Origin: JANQKX01 sp039028695 | Lineage (GTDB): Bacteria > Pseudomonadota > Alphaproteobacteria > Kiloniellales > Kiloniellaceae | Direction: 5' to 3' | Length of the DNA: 42,354 nucleotides | Assembly (NCBI GenBank): GCA_039028695.1 | Contig: JBCCHN010000037.1 | Location: 1-42,354 of the forward strand | In this document: positions 6,778 to 15,105 of the stretch, piece by piece | Layout: each line of letters starts with the position of its first letter | How positions within the stretch are numbered: the first letter of the stretch is position 1 | Position numbers and translations under genes: made by a program | The notes under the pieces: model-generated | The model's input: only the letters and a program-made list of their open reading frames with translations | Database searches by the model: none | Told to the model about the DNA's origin: nothing

Positions 6778-7686
6778 ATGAAAAGCAAGTCCATCGGCGA
6801 GACTAAAAAGTGGTTGAGTGCGGCTAACACCATTTCCGAGGCCCTGCCTTTCATGCGCCGTTATTCCGGCAAGACCTTCGTCATCAAGTATGGCGGCCAT
6901 GCCATGGGAGACCAAAAGCTGGCGGATATCTTTGCCCGCGATGTGGTCTTGATGAAGCAGATCGGCATTCATCCGGTCGTGGTGCACGGCGGCGGCCCCC
7001 AGATCGGCCGGATGCTCGAACGCCTGGCGGTGAAAAGCGAGTTTATCGATGGCTTAAGGGTGACCGATGCGGCCACCGTGGAAATTGTCGAGATGGTCCT
7101 CTCGGGGACCATAAACAAACAGATCGTTACGGCCATTAATCAAGCCGGCGGCACTGCGATCGGAATTTCCGGTAAAGACGGCGGCCTGATCGAGGCTCGC
7201 AAGCTTAGGCGGACCAAGCGGGACGAGGATTCCAATATCGAAAAGATCCTCGACTTGGGGTTCGTTGGCGAGCCCTACAGCATCAATCCTCATATTCTGG
7301 AATCATTGGATCAGAACGGGATGATCCCGGTCATTGCACCGATCGGTGTGGGTGCCAATGGCGAGACCTACAACATCAATGCCGATACGGCGGCCGGGGC
7401 CATTGCGGCGGCGGTGGATGCGGCGCGCCTTCTAATGCTGACCGATGTGGCCGGCGTCTTGGATAAAGACGGGAACTTGTTATCGGAATTGTCCGTTCAA
7501 GACCTCATTCGGTTGGAAGGGGACGGCACCATTAGCGGCGGAATGATCCCCAAACTAGAGACCTGTCGCGCGGCGGTGGAGGATGGGGTGGAGGCCGCCG
7601 TTATCATCGACGGTCGTCAGCCCCATGCCATCCTTTTGGAAATCTTCACGGACCGGGGCATGGGCACCCTTATCAAGCACAGTTAA
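6778..7686 (+). CDS. argB: N-acetylglutamate kinase
   Basis: 302 residues with the start at the ATG at 6778, which has AGGGA eight bases upstream; a GTG frame from 6727 would add 17 unlike residues and lacks a good ribosome site. Motifs: KTFVIKYGGHAM (phosphate-binding), VVVHGGGPQIG (acetylglutamate site), ETYNINADTAAGAIAAAV and GGMIPKLETC. It phosphorylates N-acetyl-L-glutamate in step 2 of arginine synthesis. The N-terminal helix (KKWLSAANTISEALPFMRRYSG) is the kind of extension found in arginine-inhibited hexameric enzymes, so feedback control by arginine is likely (family knowledge). 82 bp separate it from engB; a possible terminator follows at 7760-7795. Confidence 0.96.
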   Translation: MKSKSIGETKKWLSAANTISEALPFMRRYSGKTFVIKYGGHAMGDQKLADIFARDVVLMKQIGIHPVVVHGGGPQIGRMLERLAVKSEFIDGLRVTDAATVEIVEMVLSGTINKQIVTAINQAGGTAIGISGKDGGLIEARKLRRTKRDEDSNIEKILDLGFVGEPYSINPHILESLDQNGMIPVIAPIGVGANGETYNINADTAAGAIAAAVDAARLLMLTDVAGVLDKDGNLLSELSVQDLIRLEGDGTISGGMIPKLETCRAAVEDGVEAAVIIDGRQPHAILLEIFTDRGMGTLIKHS

Positions 7687-7759
7687 CCAGTCACGAGCGC
7701 CCGTAATCGGTGCGATGCCAGCCTGCTGTATCCGGTTTTGACCCTTAGGATCCTTTGCC

Positions 7760-7795
7760 AAAAGCGGCAGAAGCCGCCCGATTCCCCGCTTTTTT
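7760..7795 (+). terminator. Probable intrinsic terminator after argB
   Basis: AAAAGCGG (7760-7767) pairs with CCGCTTTT (7786-7793), followed by two more T. The 18-nt loop contains a competing GCGGC/GCCGC hairpin, so the fold is not unique. Its place, about 75 bp after the argB stop and before the AT-rich promoter zone of the next gene, fits the end of the housekeeping operon. Confidence 0.5.
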
Positions 7796-7843
7796 GCCGG
7801 TATTGACGGGAAAGCAGGTGACAAAACGTGTTTTTCATGTTAA

Positions 7844-7861
7844 TTTAAATGAGCATTTAAA
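7844..7861. promoter_or_regulatory. Palindromic candidate operator upstream of the Rieske oxygenase
   Basis: TTTAAAT-GAGC-ATTTAAA is a perfect 7-bp inverted repeat with a 4-bp centre, ending about 20 bp before the start codon at 7882. The size and position fit a repressor site of the TetR type, and a TetR gene lies just downstream on the other strand. Binding is inference. Confidence 0.45.
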
Positions 7862-7881
7862 AAAACTATGAGGATACGCCC

Positions 7882-9084
7882 GTGAGCGCGCCACTTTCGA
7901 AATCAGACCCCACAAACGATTGGGACCGGGGCGGTTTGCCCGCCTGGACCTATCATAACGAGGAATTGGCGGAGATTGAGAAGGATGTGCTTTTTCGACG
8001 TCATTGGCAGCTGGCGTGCCACCAATCCGATATTCCCGAGACGGGTGATTTCCGCTGTTTTGATATCGTCGGCGAGCGGGCAATCATCATCCGCGGTAAA
8101 GATGGGCAGATCCGGGCTTTTCACAACCTCTGTCGCCATCGAGGCTCTCGCGTCCTGGCAGATCAACAGGGAAATTGCCCCAAAATCCTGGTGTGCCCCT
8201 TTCATGCCTGGACTTACAATCTGGACGGCACTCTGCGCGCGCCGGCGCGGCCACGCACCCTGCCACCCTTGGACCCGGTAGAACACGGCCTTAAACCAAT
8301 CGAGTCCGAGATCTGGATGGGCTTCGTCTTTCTGCGCTTTCTGCCCGGCGAGCAGTCTTCCGTGGCCGAGATCATGGCCCCTCACTTAGAGGAAGTGAAA
8401 GGCTACCAGTTACCCGACATGGTGCCCTCGTATTCCAAATTCTGGCAGCACGAAATGGATGTCAACTGGAAGGCTGTTCGGGACGTGGACAACGAGGGCT
8501 ACCATGTGCCAATCGCTCATCCCGGACTGCAAGATCTCTATGGTGACCGTTACCACGACGAGCCCCTGGTGAACGGGGCAAATCGATCTTTCGGCATTTT
8601 TAACGATAGGCCGGCGCGCCTGTGGTCCGTGCGTCACTATAAGAAGATTCTGCCGGAAAGGGAGGCTTTACCCAAAGCCAACCGACGGGCTTGGCTGTAT
8701 CTCGGCCTTTTTCCCAATACGGTGATCGGCCTCTATCCGGATTCCATGATCTTTTACCAAGAATACCCCGTCAGCGCGACCAAGACCATTCAGCGAGGCG
8801 GCGCCTATCGTTACCGCGATGAAAGCCGCGAACTTAGGCTAGCACGCTATCTCAGCACTCGGATTGACCGGGATACCTTGGACGAGGATACCCAACTCAT
8901 CAAGTGGTCCTGCGAAGCCATGGAATCCAGCGCCTTTGACGATATCATTCTGTCCGACTTGGAATATGGTGTGCGTAACTTTCACGATCGTCTGCGTCAG
9001 GTTATTCCGGTCACCAACCATTCCCGTGCGCCGGCGCGCGGTTTGGTGGCCGATACCAACAGCGTGATGTTGCAAGATGCCTAA
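7882..9084 (+). CDS. Rieske non-haem iron oxygenase, alpha subunit (probable N-demethylase type)
   Basis: 400 residues. Rieske [2Fe-2S] ligands are visible as C84-x-H86 in NLCRHRGSR and C105-x-x-H108 in LVCPFHAWTY. The catalytic domain has the mononuclear-iron histidines H208 and H213 in NEGYHVPIAHPG. The start is GTG at 7882 with GAGGA seven bases upstream. Such enzymes take electrons from a separate reductase; none is encoded in this window. The family holds both aromatic-ring oxygenases and quaternary-amine demethylases such as GbcA and CntA. A BetI-like regulator and xsc next door favour an amine or sulfonate substrate over an aromatic ring, but this is inference from context. It shares only family-level features with the second Rieske protein at 22200-23324. 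Confidence 0.88.
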   Translation: MSAPLSKSDPTNDWDRGGLPAWTYHNEELAEIEKDVLFRRHWQLACHQSDIPETGDFRCFDIVGERAIIIRGKDGQIRAFHNLCRHRGSRVLADQQGNCPKILVCPFHAWTYNLDGTLRAPARPRTLPPLDPVEHGLKPIESEIWMGFVFLRFLPGEQSSVAEIMAPHLEEVKGYQLPDMVPSYSKFWQHEMDVNWKAVRDVDNEGYHVPIAHPGLQDLYGDRYHDEPLVNGANRSFGIFNDRPARLWSVRHYKKILPEREALPKANRRAWLYLGLFPNTVIGLYPDSMIFYQEYPVSATKTIQRGGAYRYRDESRELRLARYLSTRIDRDTLDEDTQLIKWSCEAMESSAFDDIILSDLEYGVRNFHDRLRQVIPVTNHSRAPARGLVADTNSVMLQDA

Positions 9085-9140
9085 GGTTCCTTAAAGGTTT
9101 TGGCACTTATTATTTGGTGACATGATGATCCGAGGTTTTC

Positions 9141-9812
9141 CTAATCGGCGACGTAGCTCTTGACAGCGGACAGGATCTTTTCCCGCTCAGTTGGGTAGAT
9201 TGTTGACATAAGGCGTGCCAGAAGCTGGCGCCCTTCGTCCAACGATATGGAACCCGGCGAGATGTGCATGCGCAACCACATGCCATCACTCAGGGAATCC
9301 AGCGTCTGAGCAACGGAAAGGGGCGTCCATTGCTCCGCCGAGATTAAAGCCTCTGTCTGACGGCAGAGGTCTTTTATGGCATTGTCCCGCTGCTGATCAT
9401 AGAATTCGCACAGAGCGGCAAAGCGTGGCCGGGTCGGGGCCTCGCCCCAAAAAGAACTCCACAAGGCCATGTTTCGCGGGGTGCAGATTGCTGGGTCCAA
9501 ATCCGCCATGACCAAGGCGAGCAGGCGATCAATAGCCGCCGGTCCCGCCTGGGACACGGCCCGCCGCCAGAGGGCATCGTATTCTTCATAATGGGCGCGC
9601 AAGGTCTCCACCAGCAAGGTTTCCTTGCTTTTGAAATAAAATACCGCCACGCCTTGGGATAATCCGGCCGACTTGGAGACCGTCGCCAAGGTTGTGGCGG
9701 AAAGACCATGAGTGACGATGGAATCAATAGCCGCCTGGATTAATTGATGCCGCCGGCGGGCTGCGTTTTCCTTCTGCTCTCCCGGTGGGCGACCGATACG
9801 GCTGTTGGTCAT
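9141..9812 (-). CDS. TetR-family transcriptional regulator, BetI-like
   Basis: 223 residues. N-terminal helix-turn-helix domain at about 20-70: RRHQLIQAAIDSIVTHGLSATTLATVSKSAG, then the conserved LSQGVAVFYFKSKETLL. The C-terminal ligand domain (MALWSSFWGEA..., SDGMWLRMHISP) resembles BetI, the choline-responsive repressor of betaine synthesis genes. It probably represses a nearby operon until an amine-like ligand binds. It lies between the Rieske gene and xsc, convergent with the first and divergent from the second, so candidate targets are the palindromes at 7844-7861 and 9918-9934. The start is ATG at 9812, with GAAGG nine bases upstream. The ligand is unknown. Confidence 0.88.
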   Translation of the reverse strand: MTNSRIGRPPGEQKENAARRRHQLIQAAIDSIVTHGLSATTLATVSKSAGLSQGVAVFYFKSKETLLVETLRAHYEEYDALWRRAVSQAGPAAIDRLLALVMADLDPAICTPRNMALWSSFWGEAPTRPRFAALCEFYDQQRDNAIKDLCRQTEALISAEQWTPLSVAQTLDSLSDGMWLRMHISPGSISLDEGRQLLARLMSTIYPTEREKILSAVKSYVAD

Positions 9813-9917
9813 TACGGTTTGCCTTCAATTGGGCTTAACTTCCAAGATGCCTCGACCGAGGGACCGGTGAGCATTGCGCGCCAGATCGCCACCCAATACA
9901 TACCCTGAGCGAGAAGC

Positions 9918-9934
9918 CTTATATTTTATATAAG
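9918..9934. promoter_or_regulatory. Perfect 17-bp palindrome in the TetR-xsc divergent region
   Basis: CTTATAT-TTT-ATATAAG has 7-bp arms and a 3-bp centre, about 105 bp upstream of the TetR start and 315 bp upstream of xsc. It is a good candidate operator for autoregulation and for control of xsc. The 436-bp gap (9813-10248) otherwise contains a second small palindrome (10210-10222, CCGAA-ATA-TTCGG) just before the xsc ribosome site, and a 201-bp open frame (10042-10242) that I do not credit as a gene. Confidence 0.45.
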
Positions 9935-10248
9935 TGCTTAAAATAATAAAGTTGAAATTCGACAAGCCTTTGCTCCTAGGTAAAGCGCCCTTTTTTTGTT
10001 GAAAGACCATTTCCCAGACTGAATCTTTCTGGACTCACGGATTGTCGAATCTGGCTCTACATTTTGCCGCCGATTTGACCCTATGTGCTGCCCATAGACG
10101 CGCGCACCCGGAAAACCTGGATGTTTCCCCGAGATTGGTACTGGAAATCAGTGTCAGGGATCTGGCGAGATTGATCTTGATAAGGCCGTGCGCGATGGCA
10201 ATTTATCTTCCGAAATATTCGGTTTTCGAGAAAAAGGGGTAAGTGATC

Positions 10249-12024
10249 ATGAAGATGACAACGGAAGAGGCCTTTGTGAAGGTCCTCCAAATGCACGGAA
10301 TTGAGCATGCTTTTGGGATCATCGGGTCGGCGTTTATGCCCATTTCCGATCTCTTTCCCAAGGCGGGCATTACTTTTTGGGACGTAGCCCACGAAACCAA
10401 CGGCGGTCTGATCTGCGACGGTTATACCCGTGCCACCGGCAAGATCGCCATGGCGATCGCCCAGAACGGCCCCGGCATCACCGGTTTTGTGACCCCCATT
10501 AAAACCGCCTACTGGAACCACACCCCCATGCTCTTGGTCACCCCCCAGGCGGCCAATAAGACCATCGGCCAGGGCGGCTTCCAGGAGGTGGAGCAAATGG
10601 CCCTCTTCCGGGACATGGTCTGCTATCAGGAAGAAGTCCGCGACCCCTCCCGCATGGCCGAGGTGCTTAATCGGGTCATCGAAAAGGCGATCCGCGGATC
10701 GGCCCCGGCCCAGATCAACGTGCCCCGGGACTTCTGGACCCAGGTCATCGACATCGAGCTGCCCCCCATCGTGCGCCTGGAGCGCCCGGCTGGTGGCGCC
10801 ACGGCGGTGGCCGAAGCCGCCCGTTTGCTGTCCGAGGCGGAATTCCCGGTGATCCTCTCGGGCGCCGGTGTGGTGATCGGCAATGCCATCCCCGAGTGCC
10901 AAGCCTTGGCCGAGCGTCTGGATGCTCCGGTGGCCAGCGGTTATCAGCACAACGACTCCTTCCCCGGCAGCCACCCGCTGGCTGTTGGCCCCTTGGGCTA
11001 CAACGGCTCCAAAGCGGCCATGGAGCTGATCGCCCAGGCCGATGTGGTCCTGGCCCTGGGTACCCGGCTCAATCCTTTCTCTACCTTGCCCGGTTACGGC
11101 ATCGATTACTGGCCCAAGAACGCCAGCATCATCCAGGTGGACATCAACTCGGATCGGATCGGCTTGACCAAAAAGGTATCGGTGGGCATCTGCGGCGATG
11201 CCAAGCAGGTGGCCAGTCAGATCCTGTCTCAGCTGTCTCCCGATGCGGGCAATGCCGGTCGCGAGGAGCGCAAGGCCGCCATCCACCAACGCAAATCCGC
11301 TTGGCTTCAGGCCCTGAGCAGCATGGATCACGAGGACGACGATCCTGGCACCTCCTGGAACGAAGAAGCCCGGGCCCGGGACGCGGACCGCATGTCACCG
11401 CGTCAGGCCTGGCGGGCCATTCAGGTCGGTTTGCCCAAAGATGCCATCATCTCCAGCGACATCGGCAACAACTGCGCCATCGGCAATGCCTATCCTACCT
11501 TCGAGCAGAGCCGCAAATATCTGGCACCGGGCCTTTTCGGGCCTTGCGGTTATGGCTTCCCGGCCATCATCGGTGCCAAGATCGGTTGCCCCGACACACC
11601 CGTGGTCGGCTTTGCCGGTGACGGTGCTTTCGGCATTTCCATGAACGAGATGACCTCGGTTGGCCGTGAAGAATGGCCCGCTGTGACCATGGTGATCTTC
11701 CGGAACTATCAGTGGGGCGCGGAAAAACGCAACACCACCCTTTGGTACGACAACAACTTCGTCGGTACCGAGTTGGATCCCCACTTGAGCTATGCGAAGG
11801 TTGCCGAGGGCTGTGGCCTTAAGGGTGTGACCGTGCAGACCCAAGAGACCCTGACCAGCGCCTTGAAAGAGGCCTGTGCCGCGCAGAAGGATGGGGTCAC
11901 CACCTTTATCGAAGTGATTCTCAATCAAGAGCTGGGCGAGCCCTTCCGTCGCGATGCCATGAAAAAGCCGGTGCCCGTTGCCGGTATCAGCCGCGACGAT
12001 ATGCGTCCGCAGCCGGGGGCTTGA
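10249..12024 (+). CDS. xsc: Sulfoacetaldehyde acetyltransferase
   Basis: 591 residues, the usual Xsc length. It uses thiamine diphosphate to convert sulfoacetaldehyde and phosphate into acetyl phosphate and sulfite, in the cytoplasm. The N-terminus MKMTTEEAFVKVLQMHGIEH and the following GIIGSAFMPISDLFP are characteristic and separate it from acetolactate synthase; the cofactor-activating Glu is in AHETNGG; the diphosphate motif runs from GFAGDGAFGISMNEM to FRNYQWGAEKRN. The start is the ATG at 10249 (GGGG about 10 bases upstream), chosen over an in-frame GTG at 10243 because it matches the family N-terminus. An intrinsic terminator follows at 12067. Xsc is the last step for taurine, isethionate, sulfoacetate and related C2 sulfonates. 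Sulfite export or oxidation genes and phosphotransacetylase (pta), often beside xsc, are not in the window. Confidence 0.95.
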   Translation: MKMTTEEAFVKVLQMHGIEHAFGIIGSAFMPISDLFPKAGITFWDVAHETNGGLICDGYTRATGKIAMAIAQNGPGITGFVTPIKTAYWNHTPMLLVTPQAANKTIGQGGFQEVEQMALFRDMVCYQEEVRDPSRMAEVLNRVIEKAIRGSAPAQINVPRDFWTQVIDIELPPIVRLERPAGGATAVAEAARLLSEAEFPVILSGAGVVIGNAIPECQALAERLDAPVASGYQHNDSFPGSHPLAVGPLGYNGSKAAMELIAQADVVLALGTRLNPFSTLPGYGIDYWPKNASIIQVDINSDRIGLTKKVSVGICGDAKQVASQILSQLSPDAGNAGREERKAAIHQRKSAWLQALSSMDHEDDDPGTSWNEEARARDADRMSPRQAWRAIQVGLPKDAIISSDIGNNCAIGNAYPTFEQSRKYLAPGLFGPCGYGFPAIIGAKIGCPDTPVVGFAGDGAFGISMNEMTSVGREEWPAVTMVIFRNYQWGAEKRNTTLWYDNNFVGTELDPHLSYAKVAEGCGLKGVTVQTQETLTSALKEACAAQKDGVTTFIEVILNQELGEPFRRDAMKKPVPVAGISRDDMRPQPGA

Positions 12025-12066
12025 GAGGAAGCACTCGATCCCCAATAAAGAACTGATTTAAGGAGG

Positions 12067-12095
12067 AGCCCGGTCGTTTCGCCGGGCTTTTTCTT
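12067..12095 (+). terminator. Intrinsic terminator after xsc
   Basis: AGCCCGG (12067-12073) and CCGGGCT (12082-12088) form a 7-bp stem with an 8-nt loop, followed by a T-rich run TTTTCTTT. It is about 40 bp after the xsc stop. The aminotransferase gene downstream therefore probably has its own promoter. Confidence 0.8.
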
Positions 12096-12151
12096 TGTCT
12101 TGGGCATGGTTATGCTCGCGCTGTCGAAGTTCGTGAAGGGAGTTAGCGGCG

Positions 12152-13525
12152 ATGCTCACCAATGACCAACTGGCCCAATGGGACCGGGAGAATTTTTTTC
12201 ATGCCTCCACTCATTTGGGTCAGTTCGATCGGGGCGAGATGCCCAGCCGGATCATCAAGGGGGGTAGCGGTGTCCACATCGAAGATCGGGACGGACAGCG
12301 CTATCTGGACGCTTTTGCGGGCCTCTATTGCGTCAATGTGGGCTATGGCCGTTCGGAAATTGCCGAGGCCATTGCAGACCAGGCACGGGAACTTGCCTAC
12401 TATCATTCCTATGTGGGTCATGGGACCGAGGCCTCGATCACCCTGGCCAAGATGATCCTGGACCGGGCGCCGGATCATATGAGCAAGGTTTATTTCGGCC
12501 TTTCTGGGTCGGATGCCAACGAGACGAATGTTAAGCTGGTTTGGTACTACAACAACATCTTGGGCCGGCCCGAGAAGAAGAAAATCATCTCCCGCTGGCG
12601 GGGCTATCACGGCTCGGGGCTAATGACCGGTTCGCTGACCGGTTTGGAACTCTTTCACAAAAAATTCGACCTTCCGTTGGCCCAGGTTCTCCATACCGAG
12701 GCACCCTACTATCTGCGTCGCCAAGACCCGGACATGAGCGAGGAGGCTTTCTCGGCTCATTGCGCCGCTCAGCTGGAAGAGCTGATCGTGGCAGAGGGGC
12801 CGGAAACAGTGGCCGCCTTTATCGGTGAGCCGGTCTTAGGGACCGGCGGTTTGGTGCCGCCGCCGGCGGGCTATTGGCCGGCCATTCAGCCCATTTTGGA
12901 GAAGTACGATATTCTTCTGATTGCCGATGAAGTGGTGACGGGCTTTGGCCGTTTGGGCTCCATGTTCGGCTCGGCACATTATGGCATGAATCCGGACCTT
13001 ATCACCATCGCCAAGGGCTTGACCTCTGCCTATGCCCCCCTGTCCGGGTCGATTGTTTCGGAACGCATGTGGTCGGTCCTGACACGGGGCACCGATGAAA
13101 ATGGTCCCATCGGCCATGGCTGGACCTATTCTGCTCATCCCATCGGCGCGGCAGCCGGTGTGGCCAACCTGCAGCTAATCGATAGCTTGGACTTGGTGAG
13201 CCATGCCGGCACCATGGGAAAAGAGCTCAAAGCTATGTTCCTAAAAGCCCTTGAAGGCCACCCCCATGTGGCGGAAATACGGGGAGAAGGCCTGATGATG
13301 GCCGTGGAATTGGCTGAAGACCCGGCCTCTCGAAAGTTCTATGACCCATCGGCTGGGGTGGGAGCCAAGGTTGCGGCAGCCATGCTCAAACGGGGGGTTA
13401 TTGCTCGGGCCATGCCTCAGGGCGATATCATCGGCTTTGCCCCGCCTTTGTGCCTCGCCCGCGAGGAGGCTGAGACCATTGTCGCGGTCACCAAGGCGGC
13501 GATTGACGAAATCTGCGGGAATTAG
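12152..13525 (+). CDS. Class III (omega) aminotransferase, probably pyruvate-type; taurine or related amine suggested by context
   Basis: 457 residues, fold type I PLP enzyme. Seen: RYLDAFAGLYCVNVGYG near the start, YFGLSGSDANETNVKL (cofactor phosphate region), WRGYHGSGLMTGSLTG, the PLP-ring Asp in LLIADEVVTGFGRLG, and the Schiff-base Lys in ITIAKGLTSAYAPLSG. It belongs with the pyruvate- and polyamine/beta-alanine/taurine-type aminotransferases. The position 127 bp after xsc suggests it makes sulfoacetaldehyde (from taurine) or another aldehyde for Xsc; a putrescine or beta-alanine role remains possible. The start is ATG at 12152, GGGAG about 10 bases upstream. A weak hairpin (GGGTC/GACCC, 13525-13539) follows the stop. 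Confidence 0.85.
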   Translation: MLTNDQLAQWDRENFFHASTHLGQFDRGEMPSRIIKGGSGVHIEDRDGQRYLDAFAGLYCVNVGYGRSEIAEAIADQARELAYYHSYVGHGTEASITLAKMILDRAPDHMSKVYFGLSGSDANETNVKLVWYYNNILGRPEKKKIISRWRGYHGSGLMTGSLTGLELFHKKFDLPLAQVLHTEAPYYLRRQDPDMSEEAFSAHCAAQLEELIVAEGPETVAAFIGEPVLGTGGLVPPPAGYWPAIQPILEKYDILLIADEVVTGFGRLGSMFGSAHYGMNPDLITIAKGLTSAYAPLSGSIVSERMWSVLTRGTDENGPIGHGWTYSAHPIGAAAGVANLQLIDSLDLVSHAGTMGKELKAMFLKALEGHPHVAEIRGEGLMMAVELAEDPASRKFYDPSAGVGAKVAAAMLKRGVIARAMPQGDIIGFAPPLCLAREEAETIVAVTKAAIDEICGN

Positions 13526-13603
13526 GGTCGATTTGACCCAAATTTAACGCGATTTTAGGCGAATTTGGATCTTCTTGGGTGGTTCTCACCTCATAGAGGA
13601 TCA

Positions 13604-15025
13604 ATGCTGCCCATGACATCACGAGCCGCCGCCAAGATGCGCCCCGAGGGCGGGTCTTACCGGGACCGTTCCAACCGGGTCTTTTACCAAGACCAGGACG
13701 TTCTAAGAGCCCTAGACGACCAGGCTTTGGCCAATTGGCGCCGCTTGCGGGAAACACGGTTTTACGGAGACTTCCTGGCCAGGGGTCAAATCGTCCCGAC
13801 CGAAGAGCTGGACCGTCTTCCGTCTCTTTTACCCTCGGGAAATCCCTGGGCGGCAGTCCTCAGCCATGCCCGTATCCCCTTCGTATCTTACCCCTACGAG
13901 TGGAGCTTCGGCATGCTCAAGGCGGCGGCCCTGCTCCACCTGGATCTCATGGCGGCGGCCTTGGAGGAAAGCATGATCCTCAAGGATTCCTCCGCCTATA
14001 ACGTGCAGTGGATGGGCAGCCGGCCGGTCTTTATCGACATTCCCTCCTTTGAGGTACTGCAAGAGGGCGAGCCCTGGATCGGCTATCGCCAGTTCTGCAT
14101 GCTGTTCCTCTATCCCTTGATGCTGCAGGCCTATCGGGGCGCCCCCTTCCAGCCCTGGCTGCGCGGCGCCATCGACGGCATTGAGCCTGCGGATATGGCC
14201 CATCTTTTGGGCTGGAGCGATTGCTGGCGAGGGGGCGTGCTCAGCCATGTGAAGCTTCAGGCCAAGCTGCAGCAGCAGAAATCCTTACAAGACCAGGACC
14301 TAAGGGCCTCTTTGAAAAAGAGCGGTTTTTCCTCGGCCCTGATCAAGGCCAACGTTGCCGGCCTGAAAAAACTGGTGGGAAAGCTAAACTGGAAGGCAGC
14401 GGGATCCACCTGGTCCCACTATGCGACCAACCATTCCTATAGTGCCCAAGAGCACGGCGAAAAGCTGGACTTCGTACGCGCGGTGGCGATGCAAAGGTCT
14501 TGGTCCTTGGCGTGGGATCTGGGGGGCAATACCGGGGATTTCTCGCGAATTTTGGCCGAGAACACTGAGTCGGTGGTCCTAGTGGACGGGGATTCCTTGG
14601 CGGTGGAACGGGCCTTTCGAACCTTCCAAGCCGAAGGTGAAACTCGGATTCTGCCCCTTTACATGGACCTGTCCGATCCCTCGCCGGACCGGGGTTGGCG
14701 CGGCCGGGAGCGAGGCTCCCTTCTCCAACGGGGGCAACCGGAATTGGTGCTGGCCTTGGCCTTGGTGCATCACCTGGTGATCGGCGCCAATGTGCCCTTG
14801 AGCGATTTTGTGGACTGGTTGGCCGACCTGGGCTGCGCGGTGGTGGTGGAATTTGTCACCCGCGATGACGACATGGTCAAACAGCTCATGCGTAACCGTG
14901 AGGATCAGTTTTCCGATTATGAGCTGCATCACTTCGAAGAACTATTGCATCAACGGTTTCGGCTCATCGACCAAAAACCCCTCAAAGGCGGCCAGCGAGT
15001 GATCTATCACCTGGAGCCGGCCTGA
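13604..15025 (+). CDS. Class I SAM-dependent methyltransferase (NoeA-like)
   Basis: 473 residues with the start at ATG 13604 (GAGG just upstream); an in-frame TTG at 13565 is less likely. The first 270 residues form a domain with an unusual conserved-looking core (DSSAYNVQWMGSRPVFIDIPSFE, then GYRQFCMLFLYPLML). The second half is a Rossmann methyltransferase: motif I WDLGGNTGDFSRILAE (about residues 306-321), the acidic strand VVLVDGDSLAVERA, and the LALALVHHLVIG motif-IV region. The layout recalls NoeA-type proteins, host-range nodulation factors in rhizobia that are SAM methyltransferases. The substrate cannot be read from the sequence. It is 80 bp upstream of a CmcJ-family oxidoreductase on the same strand, suggesting a tailoring pair. 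Confidence 0.75.
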   Translation: MLPMTSRAAAKMRPEGGSYRDRSNRVFYQDQDVLRALDDQALANWRRLRETRFYGDFLARGQIVPTEELDRLPSLLPSGNPWAAVLSHARIPFVSYPYEWSFGMLKAAALLHLDLMAAALEESMILKDSSAYNVQWMGSRPVFIDIPSFEVLQEGEPWIGYRQFCMLFLYPLMLQAYRGAPFQPWLRGAIDGIEPADMAHLLGWSDCWRGGVLSHVKLQAKLQQQKSLQDQDLRASLKKSGFSSALIKANVAGLKKLVGKLNWKAAGSTWSHYATNHSYSAQEHGEKLDFVRAVAMQRSWSLAWDLGGNTGDFSRILAENTESVVLVDGDSLAVERAFRTFQAEGETRILPLYMDLSDPSPDRGWRGRERGSLLQRGQPELVLALALVHHLVIGANVPLSDFVDWLADLGCAVVVEFVTRDDDMVKQLMRNREDQFSDYELHHFEELLHQRFRLIDQKPLKGGQRVIYHLEPA

Positions 15026-15060
15026 ACCGTACCCTGACACGAGAGCTTGCACAGCCAAAT

Positions 15061-15090
15061 CTTTGTCCTTTATAGAAAGGCAGGACAAAG
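15061..15090. repeat. Inverted repeat (9-bp perfect arms) upstream of the CmcJ-like gene
   Basis: CTTTGTCCT and AGGACAAAG flank a 12-nt spacer that itself holds a CCTTT/AAAGG pairing; imperfect pairing extends outward (CCAA with TTGG). It lies about 15 bp before the start of the next gene and 35 bp after the methyltransferase stop. It could be an operator or an mRNA hairpin that limits access to the downstream ribosome site. Confidence 0.5.
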
Positions 15091-15105
15091 CTTGGAAATG
15101 TGCTC

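Noticed and set aside
9957..10050. ATTCGACAA and TTGTCGAAT, a 9-bp inverted pair 85 bp apart in the TetR-xsc gap
   Set aside because: Could be chance at this distance; no supporting promoter or second copy, so not listed as an operator.
10042..10242. 66-residue open frame ending at the xsc start
   Set aside because: No ribosome site, no recognisable motif, and it lies in the likely regulatory leader of xsc.
10081..11331. 416-residue open frame antisense to xsc
   Set aside because: Its sequence is a low-quality mirror of the Xsc codons (Gly/His/Asp-rich) and has no domain I can recognise.
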